Shown: in pieces, positions 16,904 through 26,086 of the stretch
Position numbering within the stretch: position 1 is the first letter of the stretch
Layout of the letters: each line of letters starts with the position of its first letter
From: Bifidobacterium sp. ESL0732
GTDB taxonomy: Bacteria > Actinomycetota > Actinomycetes > Actinomycetales > Bifidobacteriaceae
Reading direction: 5' to 3'
Length of the DNA stretch: 64,000 nucleotides
NCBI RefSeq assembly: GCF_029395535.1
Contig: NZ_CP113920.1
Location: forward strand, 682,001 to 746,000
Notes under the pieces: model-generated
What the model was told of the DNA's origin: nothing
The model's input: the letters and a program-made list of their open reading frames with translations, nothing else
Databases searched by the model: none
Position numbers and translations under genes: made by a program

Positions 16904-18670
16904 TTATATGGCATAAAGCCCGAAGAACGCCATTGTCACCAGTGACGTTACCGCTGCGATGACGCATAGTGCTGCGACGACGAAGTGTGCGGGAGTCCAG
17001 AAGCCTTGGGGTTGTTCGCTTCTCGGATTCCTGCTGCCGCGCGAACGCCAAAGTTCCATAATCAGCCGAGTGAGCAACGCGATGTTGATTAGCGCGATGA
17101 CTTGCATCAACGTCCAGCCCCAAGTGAGCAGCGTACCTCGCGAAGTGAGCGTCAGTGCCGACTTCGCCGCGATGATGACGTAAACGAAGAACATCGCGAT
17201 GCCCAGCACCGCGCAACAGCTGTTCAAGGTCAACGCTGTTGTGAGGCGATGTGGGAACCGGCTATGATCAGTGTCCCCCCAAGAGAGTCGAACTCTTGTT
17301 GTTTTTGTCGAAGATTGGCCCACGACATTTTTGCTATCCGAATTTAAGAAACCTTGCTTGGAGCGTTTCCTTGCATGACCGATTGCAATACAGATACCGA
17401 CGATTCCTGCCATTAACACACACAGCACAATCGCTGCCAACAGCACCAATATCGTGCTCAACGACCCGATAATCCCGGGTTTGACGACGGCGGGGACGCC
17501 GAACCGTTGGTGCGGCTGGTTTCCGGCGGTTTGCGGCGTGACCCAATCACCCGCTTTGGTTCCAGCAGCAATGGCGTTCGTCCAGTCTTCGAGGTCGTGT
17601 GTATAGTGCGTATCGAGCGGCAGACCGGGCACGGAGGTATGCGCGCCGACGCGCATCTGGTGGTTGGCATGGTAGTAGCGCACGAGCACGTTGCGATTGC
17701 CGGCCGCACGAGTGGCGTCGACGATATCGGTCGCGCCCTGCTCAATAGGCATGGAAAGATCGTCCGTGCCGAAGCTGATCAACAGAGGCATGGTGAGGTC
17801 TTTCAAATATCGTTCGGCCGGAAAATCGGCATATTGCAGCCCAAGCGGGGCGAAATCGAGACTGATGAACTTGTCGACATCGCGGTTGAGGCCTTTGGGC
17901 GCACCGATATAGTCGACGTAGGTATTGGCAGCCATGGCCATCTGCCGGCGCCCGGAAACCGCCGGGGGTGAGGTCAACATCATAAAAGGAATTGCGCCGG
18001 GGTGACGGTGCGCCATCGCTTCGGCAATCCACGTGCCTTCGGATTCCGCGTAGATGCCGGCTTGCGCGGAATTGACATCTGGTTGCGCTCGCAGATCTTT
18101 CAGCGAGGTCATATAGTCTTCGGCCATCGCGTAATAATCGCGGTGGAACGTGGTGTAAGTATCAAGCCGCTTGTCGGGCACGAGCGTGACGATGCCCGCC
18201 GAGCTCATGGCCGAAGCGATGTCGCCATAGACCTCGCTGGCTTTGCCGGTACCAGCCCCGTGGATGAACAGGACCGCCGGGCGTCGGCCCGGAGCGCCGA
18301 TCGGGGAGCGCAGAATGGCGTTGATGGTGACGTTCGGGGCAAGTTTGATGTGAAGGTTGGTAGTCTTTACCTGATAGGTACCTTCTTGGACGGTTTTGAG
18401 TACATTTTTGGTATTGGCATGGTGGTCGGTTTCGCCAGTTTTCCCAGCTTGGATATCAGTATTATGGGCGTTGCCGGTATCTTCTGCCGATGCGTTCGCT
18501 ACTACGGTGTCACGGGCTCGTATAGCGGAATTTGCCGAAGCCACCTTGATATGCTGTGTCAGCGGTTTCGCGCTCCATGGGGTTGTCATTGCGGTGCCCA
18601 GTGCCGTCAAAACGGCGATAAGGGCGGCAAAGACGGCCAAGGAGGGAAGGAATCGTTTCAGCAATCGCAT
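16904..18670 (-). CDS. Membrane-anchored alpha/beta hydrolase with C-terminal membrane domain
   Basis: 588 residues. An N-terminal signal anchor (about 8-28) leads to a ~90-residue linker, then an alpha/beta hydrolase domain (about 100-400): oxyanion region VLFIHGAGTGKASE, nucleophile Ser in IYAESEGTWIAE (AxSxG form), acid Asp in SFGTDDLSMP and His in YHANHQMR. The C-terminal ~180 residues hold four to five membrane helices separated by a basic loop. The catalytic domain would face outside. It resembles dipeptidyl-peptidase/BAAT-like acyl hydrolases; the substrate is unknown. A GTG three codons upstream is possible, but a TAGAGT box at 18678-18683 sits seven bases before the ATG at 18670, supporting leaderless initiation there. 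Confidence 0.8.
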   Translation of the reverse strand: MRLLKRFLPSLAVFAALIAVLTALGTAMTTPWSAKPLTQHIKVASANSAIRARDTVVANASAEDTGNAHNTDIQAGKTGETDHHANTKNVLKTVQEGTYQVKTTNLHIKLAPNVTINAILRSPIGAPGRRPAVLFIHGAGTGKASEVYGDIASAMSSAGIVTLVPDKRLDTYTTFHRDYYAMAEDYMTSLKDLRAQPDVNSAQAGIYAESEGTWIAEAMAHRHPGAIPFMMLTSPPAVSGRRQMAMAANTYVDYIGAPKGLNRDVDKFISLDFAPLGLQYADFPAERYLKDLTMPLLISFGTDDLSMPIEQGATDIVDATRAAGNRNVLVRYYHANHQMRVGAHTSVPGLPLDTHYTHDLEDWTNAIAAGTKAGDWVTPQTAGNQPHQRFGVPAVVKPGIIGSLSTILVLLAAIVLCVLMAGIVGICIAIGHARKRSKQGFLNSDSKNVVGQSSTKTTRVRLSWGDTDHSRFPHRLTTALTLNSCCAVLGIAMFFVYVIIAAKSALTLTSRGTLLTWGWTLMQVIALINIALLTRLIMELWRSRGSRNPRSEQPQGFWTPAHFVVAALCVIAAVTSLVTMAFFGLYAI

Positions 18671-19009
18671 GCGTGCCACTCTATCTCATTCTCGATATTT
18701 TTCAGTTATCTTTACGCTTGGTAGCACGGAATGAGAATTTCCGAGAAATTGCGTGATAGTGCTGTGATGTGTAGCAGGGAAGACGAATAGGCTGACTTTT
18801 TGTGCTTCCCTGCTGTGGGATTGGGCTGGCGAATATCAAGAAATGGCTTGTTTCCGCGCAAGTCTGTCTTTGGATGACCGTCGCCAGCAGCACAGAATAA
18901 GAAATTTCGTGTTCAACGAGTTCAGTGCTATATTGGCGCAATTTGGCATCGACGTTTTGCTATCATCGTTATAAAAATCACAGAACGTACAGAGATGTGT
19001 ATTGATTCA
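18671..19009. other. Non-coding stretch between the hydrolase and DUF4125 genes
   Basis: 339 bp between two minus-strand genes. Apart from the probable -10 box of the hydrolase gene at 18678-18683 I see nothing distinct; no T-tailed hairpin ends the DUF4125 transcript. Confidence 0.5.
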
Positions 19010-19675
19010 CTATTGCAACGCCTCGGCATCGTCGAGCGACTTGAATCCGCCGAGCAGCACGGTGTTGCGGATGGTCTCTTCGGTCAAGTTGCGCTTGGCT
19101 GCGGCGAGACTGGCGATGAAGTCCTGGTACAGCCCAAACGTCTTGTCGGAATAGGTGCCGAGCTCACCGCGCAGGTAGGTCTCGAACGACGTGTTTTCGT
19201 GGGTGTCTTCGGCCGTGCGCAGCACGCGCATCTCGCGGCCGAGCTTGGGGTAGCGGCCGCGGAAATCGTCGGCCCAAGCCACCTGCTGCGCGATGACCTT
19301 CTCCTGAGCCGCCTTGCGTTCGGCGGAACGTGCAGGAATATACGGCTCGATATTGGTGTGGTATTCCTCCGGCCAGGTCGAGATCATCATGCGCCCGTAT
19401 TTCTCAGTGATGAGATTGCGGCCTATCTTGTCCGCCTCATCAAGGTCGTCGGCGTAGCTTTCGAGCAGCGGTACGGGCCAGGTGGCGAACTGGCTGAGAC
19501 GCATCTGGTGGAAGGTCGGCCAATTGCCTTGGCAGGCCGCGCGCCCACCTTCGTTGTCGGTCTTCTGGAACTGGTCCCATTCGTGTTTCACCACACGTTC
19601 CATCAGTTCGATTCGGGCTTGGTCTTCCGCAGAAACGTTTTCCTGCGCCTCTTGCCTCGTTGCGTTTTCAGTCAT
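19010..19675 (-). CDS. DUF4125 family protein
   Basis: 221 residues, soluble and helix-rich. The signature region VVKHEWDQFQKTDNEGGRAACQGNWPTFHQMRLSQFATW (about 27-65) matches DUF4125, a family of unknown function. The frame is open far upstream (to 20143), where it is only the shadow of the next gene; MTENATRQ at 19675 has a GAAAAGAG sequence upstream and fits the family start. It lies 115 bp downstream of the TPR-DUF4037 gene on the same strand. DUF4037 and DUF4125 genes commonly sit together, and sometimes fused, in Firmicutes and Actinobacteria, so the two likely act in one pathway. The biochemical role is unknown. Confidence 0.85.
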   Translation of the reverse strand: MTENATRQEAQENVSAEDQARIELMERVVKHEWDQFQKTDNEGGRAACQGNWPTFHQMRLSQFATWPVPLLESYADDLDEADKIGRNLITEKYGRMMISTWPEEYHTNIEPYIPARSAERKAAQEKVIAQQVAWADDFRGRYPKLGREMRVLRTAEDTHENTSFETYLRGELGTYSDKTFGLYQDFIASLAAAKRNLTEETIRNTVLLGGFKSLDDAEALQ

Positions 19676-19790
19676 GGTTGCTCTTTTCTTCGGTATGCCC
19701 GTCTCACATATCGTTGTTGACTTATTCGTTGATGTGCTGCCATCAACTCTAGTGGCTTTACAAGGTATTGCGTTCAGCGCGTTTATGGGT

Positions 19791-21965
19791 TTACAGACTA
19801 TGCAGCACCGGATTGTCGCTGCCGATATGCGCCTCGACGTACGGTCGCTGCCATTCCAGGAACTCCTCGTCGCTGTTGGTGAGTCCCTCGTTCTTGAGTT
19901 CCGCGACGATTTCGCTACAGATGTGTTCGACGGTGCTCTGTACCTGCTCTTGTGCTGGAGCCGAACCCTTGCCGCCCTCGCCGAATCCGACACCGCCGAA
20001 GCAGGCCGCCGAGGAAAGGCGCAGGATGGTTTCGAGTTGCTCGCAGACGTCCGGCAGGACGGTCGACATCCGCTCGGAAAGCCGTCGTAACGCGGCGAAC
20101 TGCCACTTGTAATACGGCATATATCCGGCGCGGATCGGCTCATTCAGAAGGAAGACGAACGAGCAGACGTTCGTTGTGAACTCGCGGATGGAAAGCCATG
20201 CCGCCGCGCCGTCACCGCGCTTGAGCATGCGGGGGAGGTTGTACTGCCCGGCTTGCGCGATCATGCCGAGCCGGCGCGAAATCAGCGAAAGCCGCACGTC
20301 GTCGGGCATCATCTTGAAGCCCTGCCGCGTTTTGGAGACGGCACCGAGCGGATCGGCGAAGATCTCGCCGTTGGTCGCGGCGGCCAGCGTCGGCTCGTCG
20401 AGCAGCAGCCATTCGTGTGGCTTGCTTTCGCTGGGCGCAGCCGGATAGCCCGTGATGCCGGCGAAGAAATCGCCGATGCGGAAGACGCCGGTACGCCGTG
20501 AGCCGCCCTGCGCGCGTGCCGTGGATTCGCGTGGTCCGAAGCCCATGAATTCCTGCGGCAGCGTCTCGTAGTCGGCCTGCAACTGTTCGCCAATCGCGTC
20601 GTAATCCTCGTCGGTGAGCCACAGGCAGAAACCGGGCCCGAAATCGTGGTCCTGCGAATACTGGTCGTCGAATCCATAGCATTCCGAGCCGTGCCCGACC
20701 AGTCCTGCGGCAATGCGCCCCTGATATTCCGGGTATTTCTGCGCGATCATCGGCTTGCCACACTGCTCCCAATAGGCACGTGCGAGCTTGAGTCCCGAGA
20801 TGGACGGTTTGGTTGCGGCCAAAGGTGCGGAGCCCGTCTTTGCAGTGTTTTCGTCTGGGAACGTTTCGTGTTGTGTTTCTTCAGAGATTGATTCGTTTAC
20901 ATTCCTCGCTGCTTCCCGCGCCTCCCGTGCGGTTTCCTCGACCTGCGCCAGATTTCCTGCGGTGATCCGGTAATAATCGGTATCAACGCCGTAGCATTCT
21001 TCGATGACTTTGAGCGCCTGACGATAGGAGTCGATGGCCTTGTCAAACATTCCAGCCGCGAAGCAGGTCTGTGCGTACCCGGCCAACGCCGAAGCAAAGT
21101 GTGCGCTGTGTTCAAGGTGTCCGTTCTTGTAGATTTCCAGCGTTTTGGAAGAGTGCTTCATCGCTTGCTCAAGCAGCGAATCGGCGGTTTCGGAAGAATC
21201 GGAATCCTTGGAGTTTCGGGCTTGTTCGCCCTGGCCGCTCTGTCCATTCTTCCCGTTTTGCGCCGCTTCTGTTGCCCGCTGCAGCAGAACCAGTGCCAGA
21301 TTGGTATGTGTAGAGGCCACGTCGATATCGGTTTCAGGATCAGTGCTTGAAGCTTCGAGGATGGAAAGCGCCTTCTCGAGTTCCTGCTGCGCCGCTTTCA
21401 ATTTCCCGGTCTCGCTATACAACATGGAAATGTTGTTGTGCAATGCCGCCATTCGGCGGTCGGTGGGTGCCAGTGTCTTTTGTGCCGACGCCAGCGCCTG
21501 CTTGTACAAATCCTCAGCCTGGTCGTACTGCTTGGCCGCGCGCATCCCGGTTGCCGCGTTGATGAGCGTGGTCGTCCAAGCCTCGGTACCCTCGATGCCC
21601 ATCTTTAGCCCAAGTTCCAGCGCACGCTGGATGACCCATTGATTGTCCTCGTGCCGCCCGTGTGAACGGTAGAATCCCATGGTCTCGTTCAACACGGTCA
21701 GAAGCCCCGCGTCATCCCCGGCGTTTTCCGCATCAACCATGGCCTGTTTGAGGTACGGTTCGGCCTTGTCCTTCGCCTCGTGTGCGTCGAACAAAGCATC
21801 GAGCCCTTTCAAAAATTGGTCGGTGTCAAACGTGGCGTTGGGCGTCGGTGCGGCGGCATTGTTCGGGTCGCTGGCATCATCGGATTCTCCCGAAATCGAA
21901 GAATGCTCTTCGCTGAAAGCTCGCAAAAGTTCCTCAGGCGTCTTACCCTGCGTGTTGTCGTCCAT
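19791..21965 (-). CDS. TPR and DUF4037 (nucleotidyltransferase-like) protein
   Basis: 724 residues. The N-terminal ~330 residues are tetratricopeptide-type helical repeats (for example DQAEDLYKQALASAQ and DKAIDSYRQALKVIEE), interrupted by a Gln/Ser-rich linker around 230-250. The C-terminal half contains DUF4037 with a nucleotidyltransferase-like core GLVGHGSECYGFDDQYSQDHDFGPGFCLWL: the GS and paired Asp of the DHDFG stretch are placed as in pol-beta-type transferases. An AAGGAGC site upstream of the ATG fixes the start. DUF4037 proteins are uncharacterised; a role transferring nucleotides to an RNA or small molecule is only a structural inference. It is followed by DUF4125 and divergent from a DUF6020-type gene. 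Confidence 0.85.
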   Translation of the reverse strand: MDDNTQGKTPEELLRAFSEEHSSISGESDDASDPNNAAAPTPNATFDTDQFLKGLDALFDAHEAKDKAEPYLKQAMVDAENAGDDAGLLTVLNETMGFYRSHGRHEDNQWVIQRALELGLKMGIEGTEAWTTTLINAATGMRAAKQYDQAEDLYKQALASAQKTLAPTDRRMAALHNNISMLYSETGKLKAAQQELEKALSILEASSTDPETDIDVASTHTNLALVLLQRATEAAQNGKNGQSGQGEQARNSKDSDSSETADSLLEQAMKHSSKTLEIYKNGHLEHSAHFASALAGYAQTCFAAGMFDKAIDSYRQALKVIEECYGVDTDYYRITAGNLAQVEETAREAREAARNVNESISEETQHETFPDENTAKTGSAPLAATKPSISGLKLARAYWEQCGKPMIAQKYPEYQGRIAAGLVGHGSECYGFDDQYSQDHDFGPGFCLWLTDEDYDAIGEQLQADYETLPQEFMGFGPRESTARAQGGSRRTGVFRIGDFFAGITGYPAAPSESKPHEWLLLDEPTLAAATNGEIFADPLGAVSKTRQGFKMMPDDVRLSLISRRLGMIAQAGQYNLPRMLKRGDGAAAWLSIREFTTNVCSFVFLLNEPIRAGYMPYYKWQFAALRRLSERMSTVLPDVCEQLETILRLSSAACFGGVGFGEGGKGSAPAQEQVQSTVEHICSEIVAELKNEGLTNSDEEFLEWQRPYVEAHIGSDNPVLHSL

Positions 21966-22142
21966 GACTGCTCCTTCGTCGTACCTGTTTCAAGTCTATT
22001 GCCAGATATGATATTCGTAGCCCTCATTTCGGTGTGAGCTATGTCACAGGATAGTATTTTTCCCATAAAGCTCGTATCGGAAAAACTTGCGTATTTTCGA
22101 CGTACCGGCACGCTAGACTGACCATAGATAAAAGGAACAGGT

Positions 22143-24398
22143 TTGTTGCGGTTATGGCTGGCAAGTGGCAGGAGAGCAGCGGTGAAGGATAGGGGAATTG
22201 AGCGTTCCGGCGATGAGTTGATGGTTTCAGGGGTATCCGCCAATCTCGGAGCCGATTCGCGCGGCGGCAACTCTGAAGATGTCGTCAATCGTCAAAGTGC
22301 GTCAATTCCAGCTGAATCGGTCAACATGGGGATTTGGTCGAAGTTCGTCAACTTCCTGCAGCCGTCGAAAGTCGGCTTGCTGATTCCCGCCGTGCTCGGA
22401 TTCATGGTCGCCTGCTCGAGCCAGGCTGCCCAATTCGGCTGGGTTCCCTTCGATCACGTCTATCTTTATCTGCAGACGGTCTGCTACGCGGTGCTGTTCG
22501 CTTTGTTATATATGGTCGCATACCGAGGTGTGGAATTTGCGAGAACCCATGCATTCGAGCGTTCGGGCAAGATAAGCGCCGCCAAAAACGAAATATCTTC
22601 AAAGAATATTTCGAATAATGGCGTAGGCAATAACGATTCCGTGATTTCGCCGGAAAAGGGCACTGCGGTTATCGCCTCTGCCGCCAAGCCTCATAAGCGT
22701 TTCGTGGCCGTTCGCCGTTACTTCCGTTTCCGCTACGTCGAGCGTCCGTCCGCCATCGCCGCCGATGCCTCGATATTGCTGTGCTGCTGGCTGCCGTATA
22801 TCATTCTGCTGTTTCCGGGCGTCATCCATTTCGATACCGGCGACCAGATCGCGGAATATTATGGCATGCCGCTTTACGGGATGAACGCCGGCAAGATCTG
22901 GGACCATCACCCCTTCCTCGACACCTACCTTTACGGCTGGTTCGCGGCGCTTGGCAAGGCGCTGTTCGATAATTACAACATCGGCATGTATATATACGCG
23001 CTTTTGCAGGCCGTAGGATTCGCCTTCGGCGTCGCGTGGATGCTGGCGTATCTCGGCCGAACCAGTCTCAACCGCAAGATGCTTCATGGTTTCGCCGCGT
23101 TCTTCTGCTTCTTCCCGGTGGTGCCGATGTGCGTCATGTCAATCGCCAAAGACACGACCAACGCGATGTTCTTCATTCCATGGGTAGTAATGTATTGCAA
23201 ATTGGTCGATACCAAACTCGACCTCTTGCGCAACCCGTGGTTCGTCGTCGCGTTTGTGCTGGACGGACTGCTCGTGGCGCTGACCCGCAAACTCGGGCTC
23301 TATATCATCGTGCTCTGCCTGTTGGCGCTGGTCGTTGGCAGGTTTGCTGCGAAACTCAAGGCGGCTGCCGTGGCGCTTGCGGTGGTGCTATTCGTCATTG
23401 TGGACATGGCGATACCGAAATTCGTTTTCCAACATATCAACGTGGTGCCAGGTACGCCGGAAGCCGCGCTTGCCTTGCCGATTCAGATGATGGCACGGTC
23501 CGCGCATGACCATCCCGACGATATCAGCGATGAGGATCGCGATGCGGTCGACAACTACCTTGAATATTCATGGGACGAAATCAGCCAGAACTACGACCCG
23601 TGGCTTGCGGTACCGGCCATCGGCTGGACGGTGAAGGGCAAGGTCCCGGTTTCACGCCTCGCCAAGGCTTGGCTCGACGTCGGTCTGCGCCATCCCGATT
23701 CGTATCTACAGGGTTTCTTCTGCCTTGAGGCGGGTTGGATGACCTTCGATGCCTTCAGCGTCAAGGACCAGCCGATTCCCAAGCCGGTTTCCGTGGTGAT
23801 GCTGCCGATGACCACTTCCGACACCGCCGCCTATACCTACGGCGTGCTCCAGCCGCACACCCCGCCCACAGAGGCCAGCGAGACGGTGAAGCAGCTTTAC
23901 CGTACCGTCGTCGATATGCCAGGTATCAATATTCCGTTCTTTATGGCATTGTGGACGACGGTTTTGCCGGGATTCGTATTGTATTACTTATGGAGACGCA
24001 GGAAAGAACAACGGCGCAAAATTTTTGCGTTGGTTAGGAACGAGGATAGCGCTGGTGACCATTCGGATGGCCGAACGGACGGGTTGGTCCACGCCGATAA
24101 CAAGGCAAGCGAATCCCAACGTATTGATGTTTACGGTCAAAGTGATGGTCTTGCTGCAAGCTTCATGACCCGTGCCGTATCATCTGGACGGAGCCTGCTG
24201 CTCAAATGCATGCCTTGGTTGTTGACTGCCGCGAGTCTCTATGTCTGTGCCGAAAGCCTGTCGCGGCCAGGGCGTCCGTCACCTACAAGATTCGTCTTCC
24301 AGCTGGTGCTGATTACCCCCATGGTGATTGGGTTCATGTGCTCAGGCCGTGGATCTCAAGAATCCACCGAAGTCGTCTCAGCTGATTCCAAGTACTGA
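22143..24398 (+). CDS. DUF6020-type multi-pass membrane protein
   Basis: Up to 751 residues with about 12 membrane helices. The loop after the fourth helix reads PGVIHFDTGDQIAEYYGMPLYGMNAGKIWDHHPFLDTYLYGWFAALGKAL, a pattern of acidic residue plus paired His as in GT-C-fold glycosyltransferases, and SIAKDTTNAMFF follows. It resembles the DUF6020 family of Gram-positive membrane proteins. A lipid-linked sugar transferase role is a hypothesis. The start is uncertain: AGGA at 22132-22135 fits a TTG at 22143, while an ATG at 22221 would drop 26 residues that look disordered. C-terminal residues 630-690 form a hydrophilic loop before two last helices. Confidence 0.7.
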   Translation: MLRLWLASGRRAAVKDRGIERSGDELMVSGVSANLGADSRGGNSEDVVNRQSASIPAESVNMGIWSKFVNFLQPSKVGLLIPAVLGFMVACSSQAAQFGWVPFDHVYLYLQTVCYAVLFALLYMVAYRGVEFARTHAFERSGKISAAKNEISSKNISNNGVGNNDSVISPEKGTAVIASAAKPHKRFVAVRRYFRFRYVERPSAIAADASILLCCWLPYIILLFPGVIHFDTGDQIAEYYGMPLYGMNAGKIWDHHPFLDTYLYGWFAALGKALFDNYNIGMYIYALLQAVGFAFGVAWMLAYLGRTSLNRKMLHGFAAFFCFFPVVPMCVMSIAKDTTNAMFFIPWVVMYCKLVDTKLDLLRNPWFVVAFVLDGLLVALTRKLGLYIIVLCLLALVVGRFAAKLKAAAVALAVVLFVIVDMAIPKFVFQHINVVPGTPEAALALPIQMMARSAHDHPDDISDEDRDAVDNYLEYSWDEISQNYDPWLAVPAIGWTVKGKVPVSRLAKAWLDVGLRHPDSYLQGFFCLEAGWMTFDAFSVKDQPIPKPVSVVMLPMTTSDTAAYTYGVLQPHTPPTEASETVKQLYRTVVDMPGINIPFFMALWTTVLPGFVLYYLWRRRKEQRRKIFALVRNEDSAGDHSDGRTDGLVHADNKASESQRIDVYGQSDGLAASFMTRAVSSGRSLLLKCMPWLLTAASLYVCAESLSRPGRPSPTRFVFQLVLITPMVIGFMCSGRGSQESTEVVSADSKY

Positions 24399-24492
24399 TT
24401 TCTATCGAAACGTATGAGTCGAATCCTGCGTATGAAGTAATTGCGTCGGGTATGTCTAAGCGTTCCTGCAGACGAATCCAGACTACGGGTTC

Positions 24493-25680
24493 TCACACGT
24501 CAATCGGCTGCAAGCGTTCGTAGGCGTCGGTGTCGGTTTCGTAATGCAATGAATAGACGGCAAGCAGGATGGTGGCCGCCAGCGCGAAGGGGATGCCGCC
24601 CAAAGCGATGAAATGGTAGTTCATATGTGACACGGTGAGCATGCCGCCGCCGACCATGGAACCGACCGCATTGCCGAAATTGAACGCGACCTGTACCGCG
24701 GCACCGCCGATCAGTTCGCCGCCGCCTTCACCGGCTTCGGCCATCAGCAGCTGTTGGGGAGTAGAGACGAAGAACATCGCGAAAGCGATGATGAAGGTGA
24801 AGATGGCGGTGTCGATTTTGTTGCCAGGTACGAAGAACACCAGAACCATGCCGATAACGCTGAGGCATTGGCCGAGTCCTGCCGTTCCTGCACTGCGCCA
24901 GTGGTCGGTCAAGTGCCCGCCAGCTAGTCCGCCGATTACCATTGCGAAACCGGCAAGCATCATCAAGAACGGAACAGTGCCGGAAGCATAGCCGCCGACT
25001 TTCTGCAGCCACGGCGAAACGTAGCTCCACCAGCTGAAGATGCCGGTATTGCCGGTGAAGACCGCAAGCAAAATAACCCACGGCCCCGGCTTTCTCAGGA
25101 ATTTGAACTGACCGAGAATACCGGTGTCCTTGACCGGTTCGATATGAGGCACCCACACCGCCACCAGTAGCATGGTCAGGGCTGCGATGCCTGCAAGGAT
25201 AAGGAAGGCAAGGCGCCAGGAAACATACTCGGCGATGAACGTTCCGGCAGGTACACCAAGCATATTAGCCACAGTCTGACCGGTGATGGTGAGGCTCACC
25301 GCCTTGGCTTCCTTACCCGGGTCGGCGAGCGTTTTGGCCACGAGCGCCGAAGTTCCGAAGAACGCGCCGTGGGGGAGTCCGGAGATGAAGCGGCCGATGA
25401 CGAGCAGGGTGGCGTTCGGGGCGAACGAGCTGAACAGGTCGCCGACGAAAGCGATGGCCATGAAAATCAGAATGAGTTTTTTCGGCCCCATCTTACGGCC
25501 GAAAATCAGCATCAACGTGCCGACGCACACACCGATGGCATAGGCCGAGATAAAGTTGCCCGCCGTGGGGATGCTTACGTGCATGTCCCGTGCCGCTTGG
25601 GGCAGGATGCCCATCATCACGAATTCTGCGGCCCCGTATGTGAACGCACCGCAGGCCAGTGCGAGCAGGCTTCTCTTCAA
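24493..25680 (-). CDS. MFS transporter of the DHA1 / AraJ type
   Basis: About 395 residues, twelve membrane helices. Opening KRSLLALACGAFTYGAAEFVMMGILPQAARDMHVSIPTAGNFISAYAIGV is typical of the AraJ/YdhP-like drug:proton antiporters, and LIFGRKMGPKKLILIFMA carries the MFS loop 2-3 motif. Export of a drug or sugar by-product is likely; the substrate is unknown. An in-frame ATG at 25728 lacks an SD; a TTG at 25680 has a perfect AAGGAGT about seven bases before it and places the first helix directly at the N-terminus, so I prefer this TTG start. It converges with the DUF6020-type gene over a 94-bp gap. Confidence 0.88.
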   Translation of the reverse strand: MKRSLLALACGAFTYGAAEFVMMGILPQAARDMHVSIPTAGNFISAYAIGVCVGTLMLIFGRKMGPKKLILIFMAIAFVGDLFSSFAPNATLLVIGRFISGLPHGAFFGTSALVAKTLADPGKEAKAVSLTITGQTVANMLGVPAGTFIAEYVSWRLAFLILAGIAALTMLLVAVWVPHIEPVKDTGILGQFKFLRKPGPWVILLAVFTGNTGIFSWWSYVSPWLQKVGGYASGTVPFLMMLAGFAMVIGGLAGGHLTDHWRSAGTAGLGQCLSVIGMVLVFFVPGNKIDTAIFTFIIAFAMFFVSTPQQLLMAEAGEGGGELIGGAAVQVAFNFGNAVGSMVGGGMLTVSHMNYHFIALGGIPFALAATILLAVYSLHYETDTDAYERLQPIDV

Positions 25681-25850
25681 CTTGACTCCTTGTAAATGTG
25701 CTCCGTAATTTCCAAGATGCTGCGTCATACCGATAATGTCTTATAGAAACAGACACAGCAAAACAAACGTGAATAGTGCTCGGGGGTCCTCTTCTCGTAG
25801 TCTCATAGCAATAAGGTGAAACGACGTATCCCGTGCGTCTTAGACATGAC

Positions 25851-25877
25851 GAAACCCCTTGAAAATCAAGGGGTTTC
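25851..25877 (-). terminator. Hairpin after tRNA-Pro
   Basis: GAAACCCCTTG and CAAGGGGTTTC form an 11-bp stem with a short AAAAT loop directly downstream of the minus-strand tRNA-Pro. The T-tract is poor. Confidence 0.7.
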
Positions 25878-25884
25878 CAGTTGG

Positions 25885-25958
<74 letters not shown>

Positions 25959-26086
25959 ATGAACAACAGCAATCATGATACAACGACCCCGTCGACGAGT
26001 CTAGTATGCGTGTCGGCATACATATTTATTGGTCGTTGAACCGCAGAATCATGGCGTGTATCGGCTGCTCGGTACACTCGGAGATT

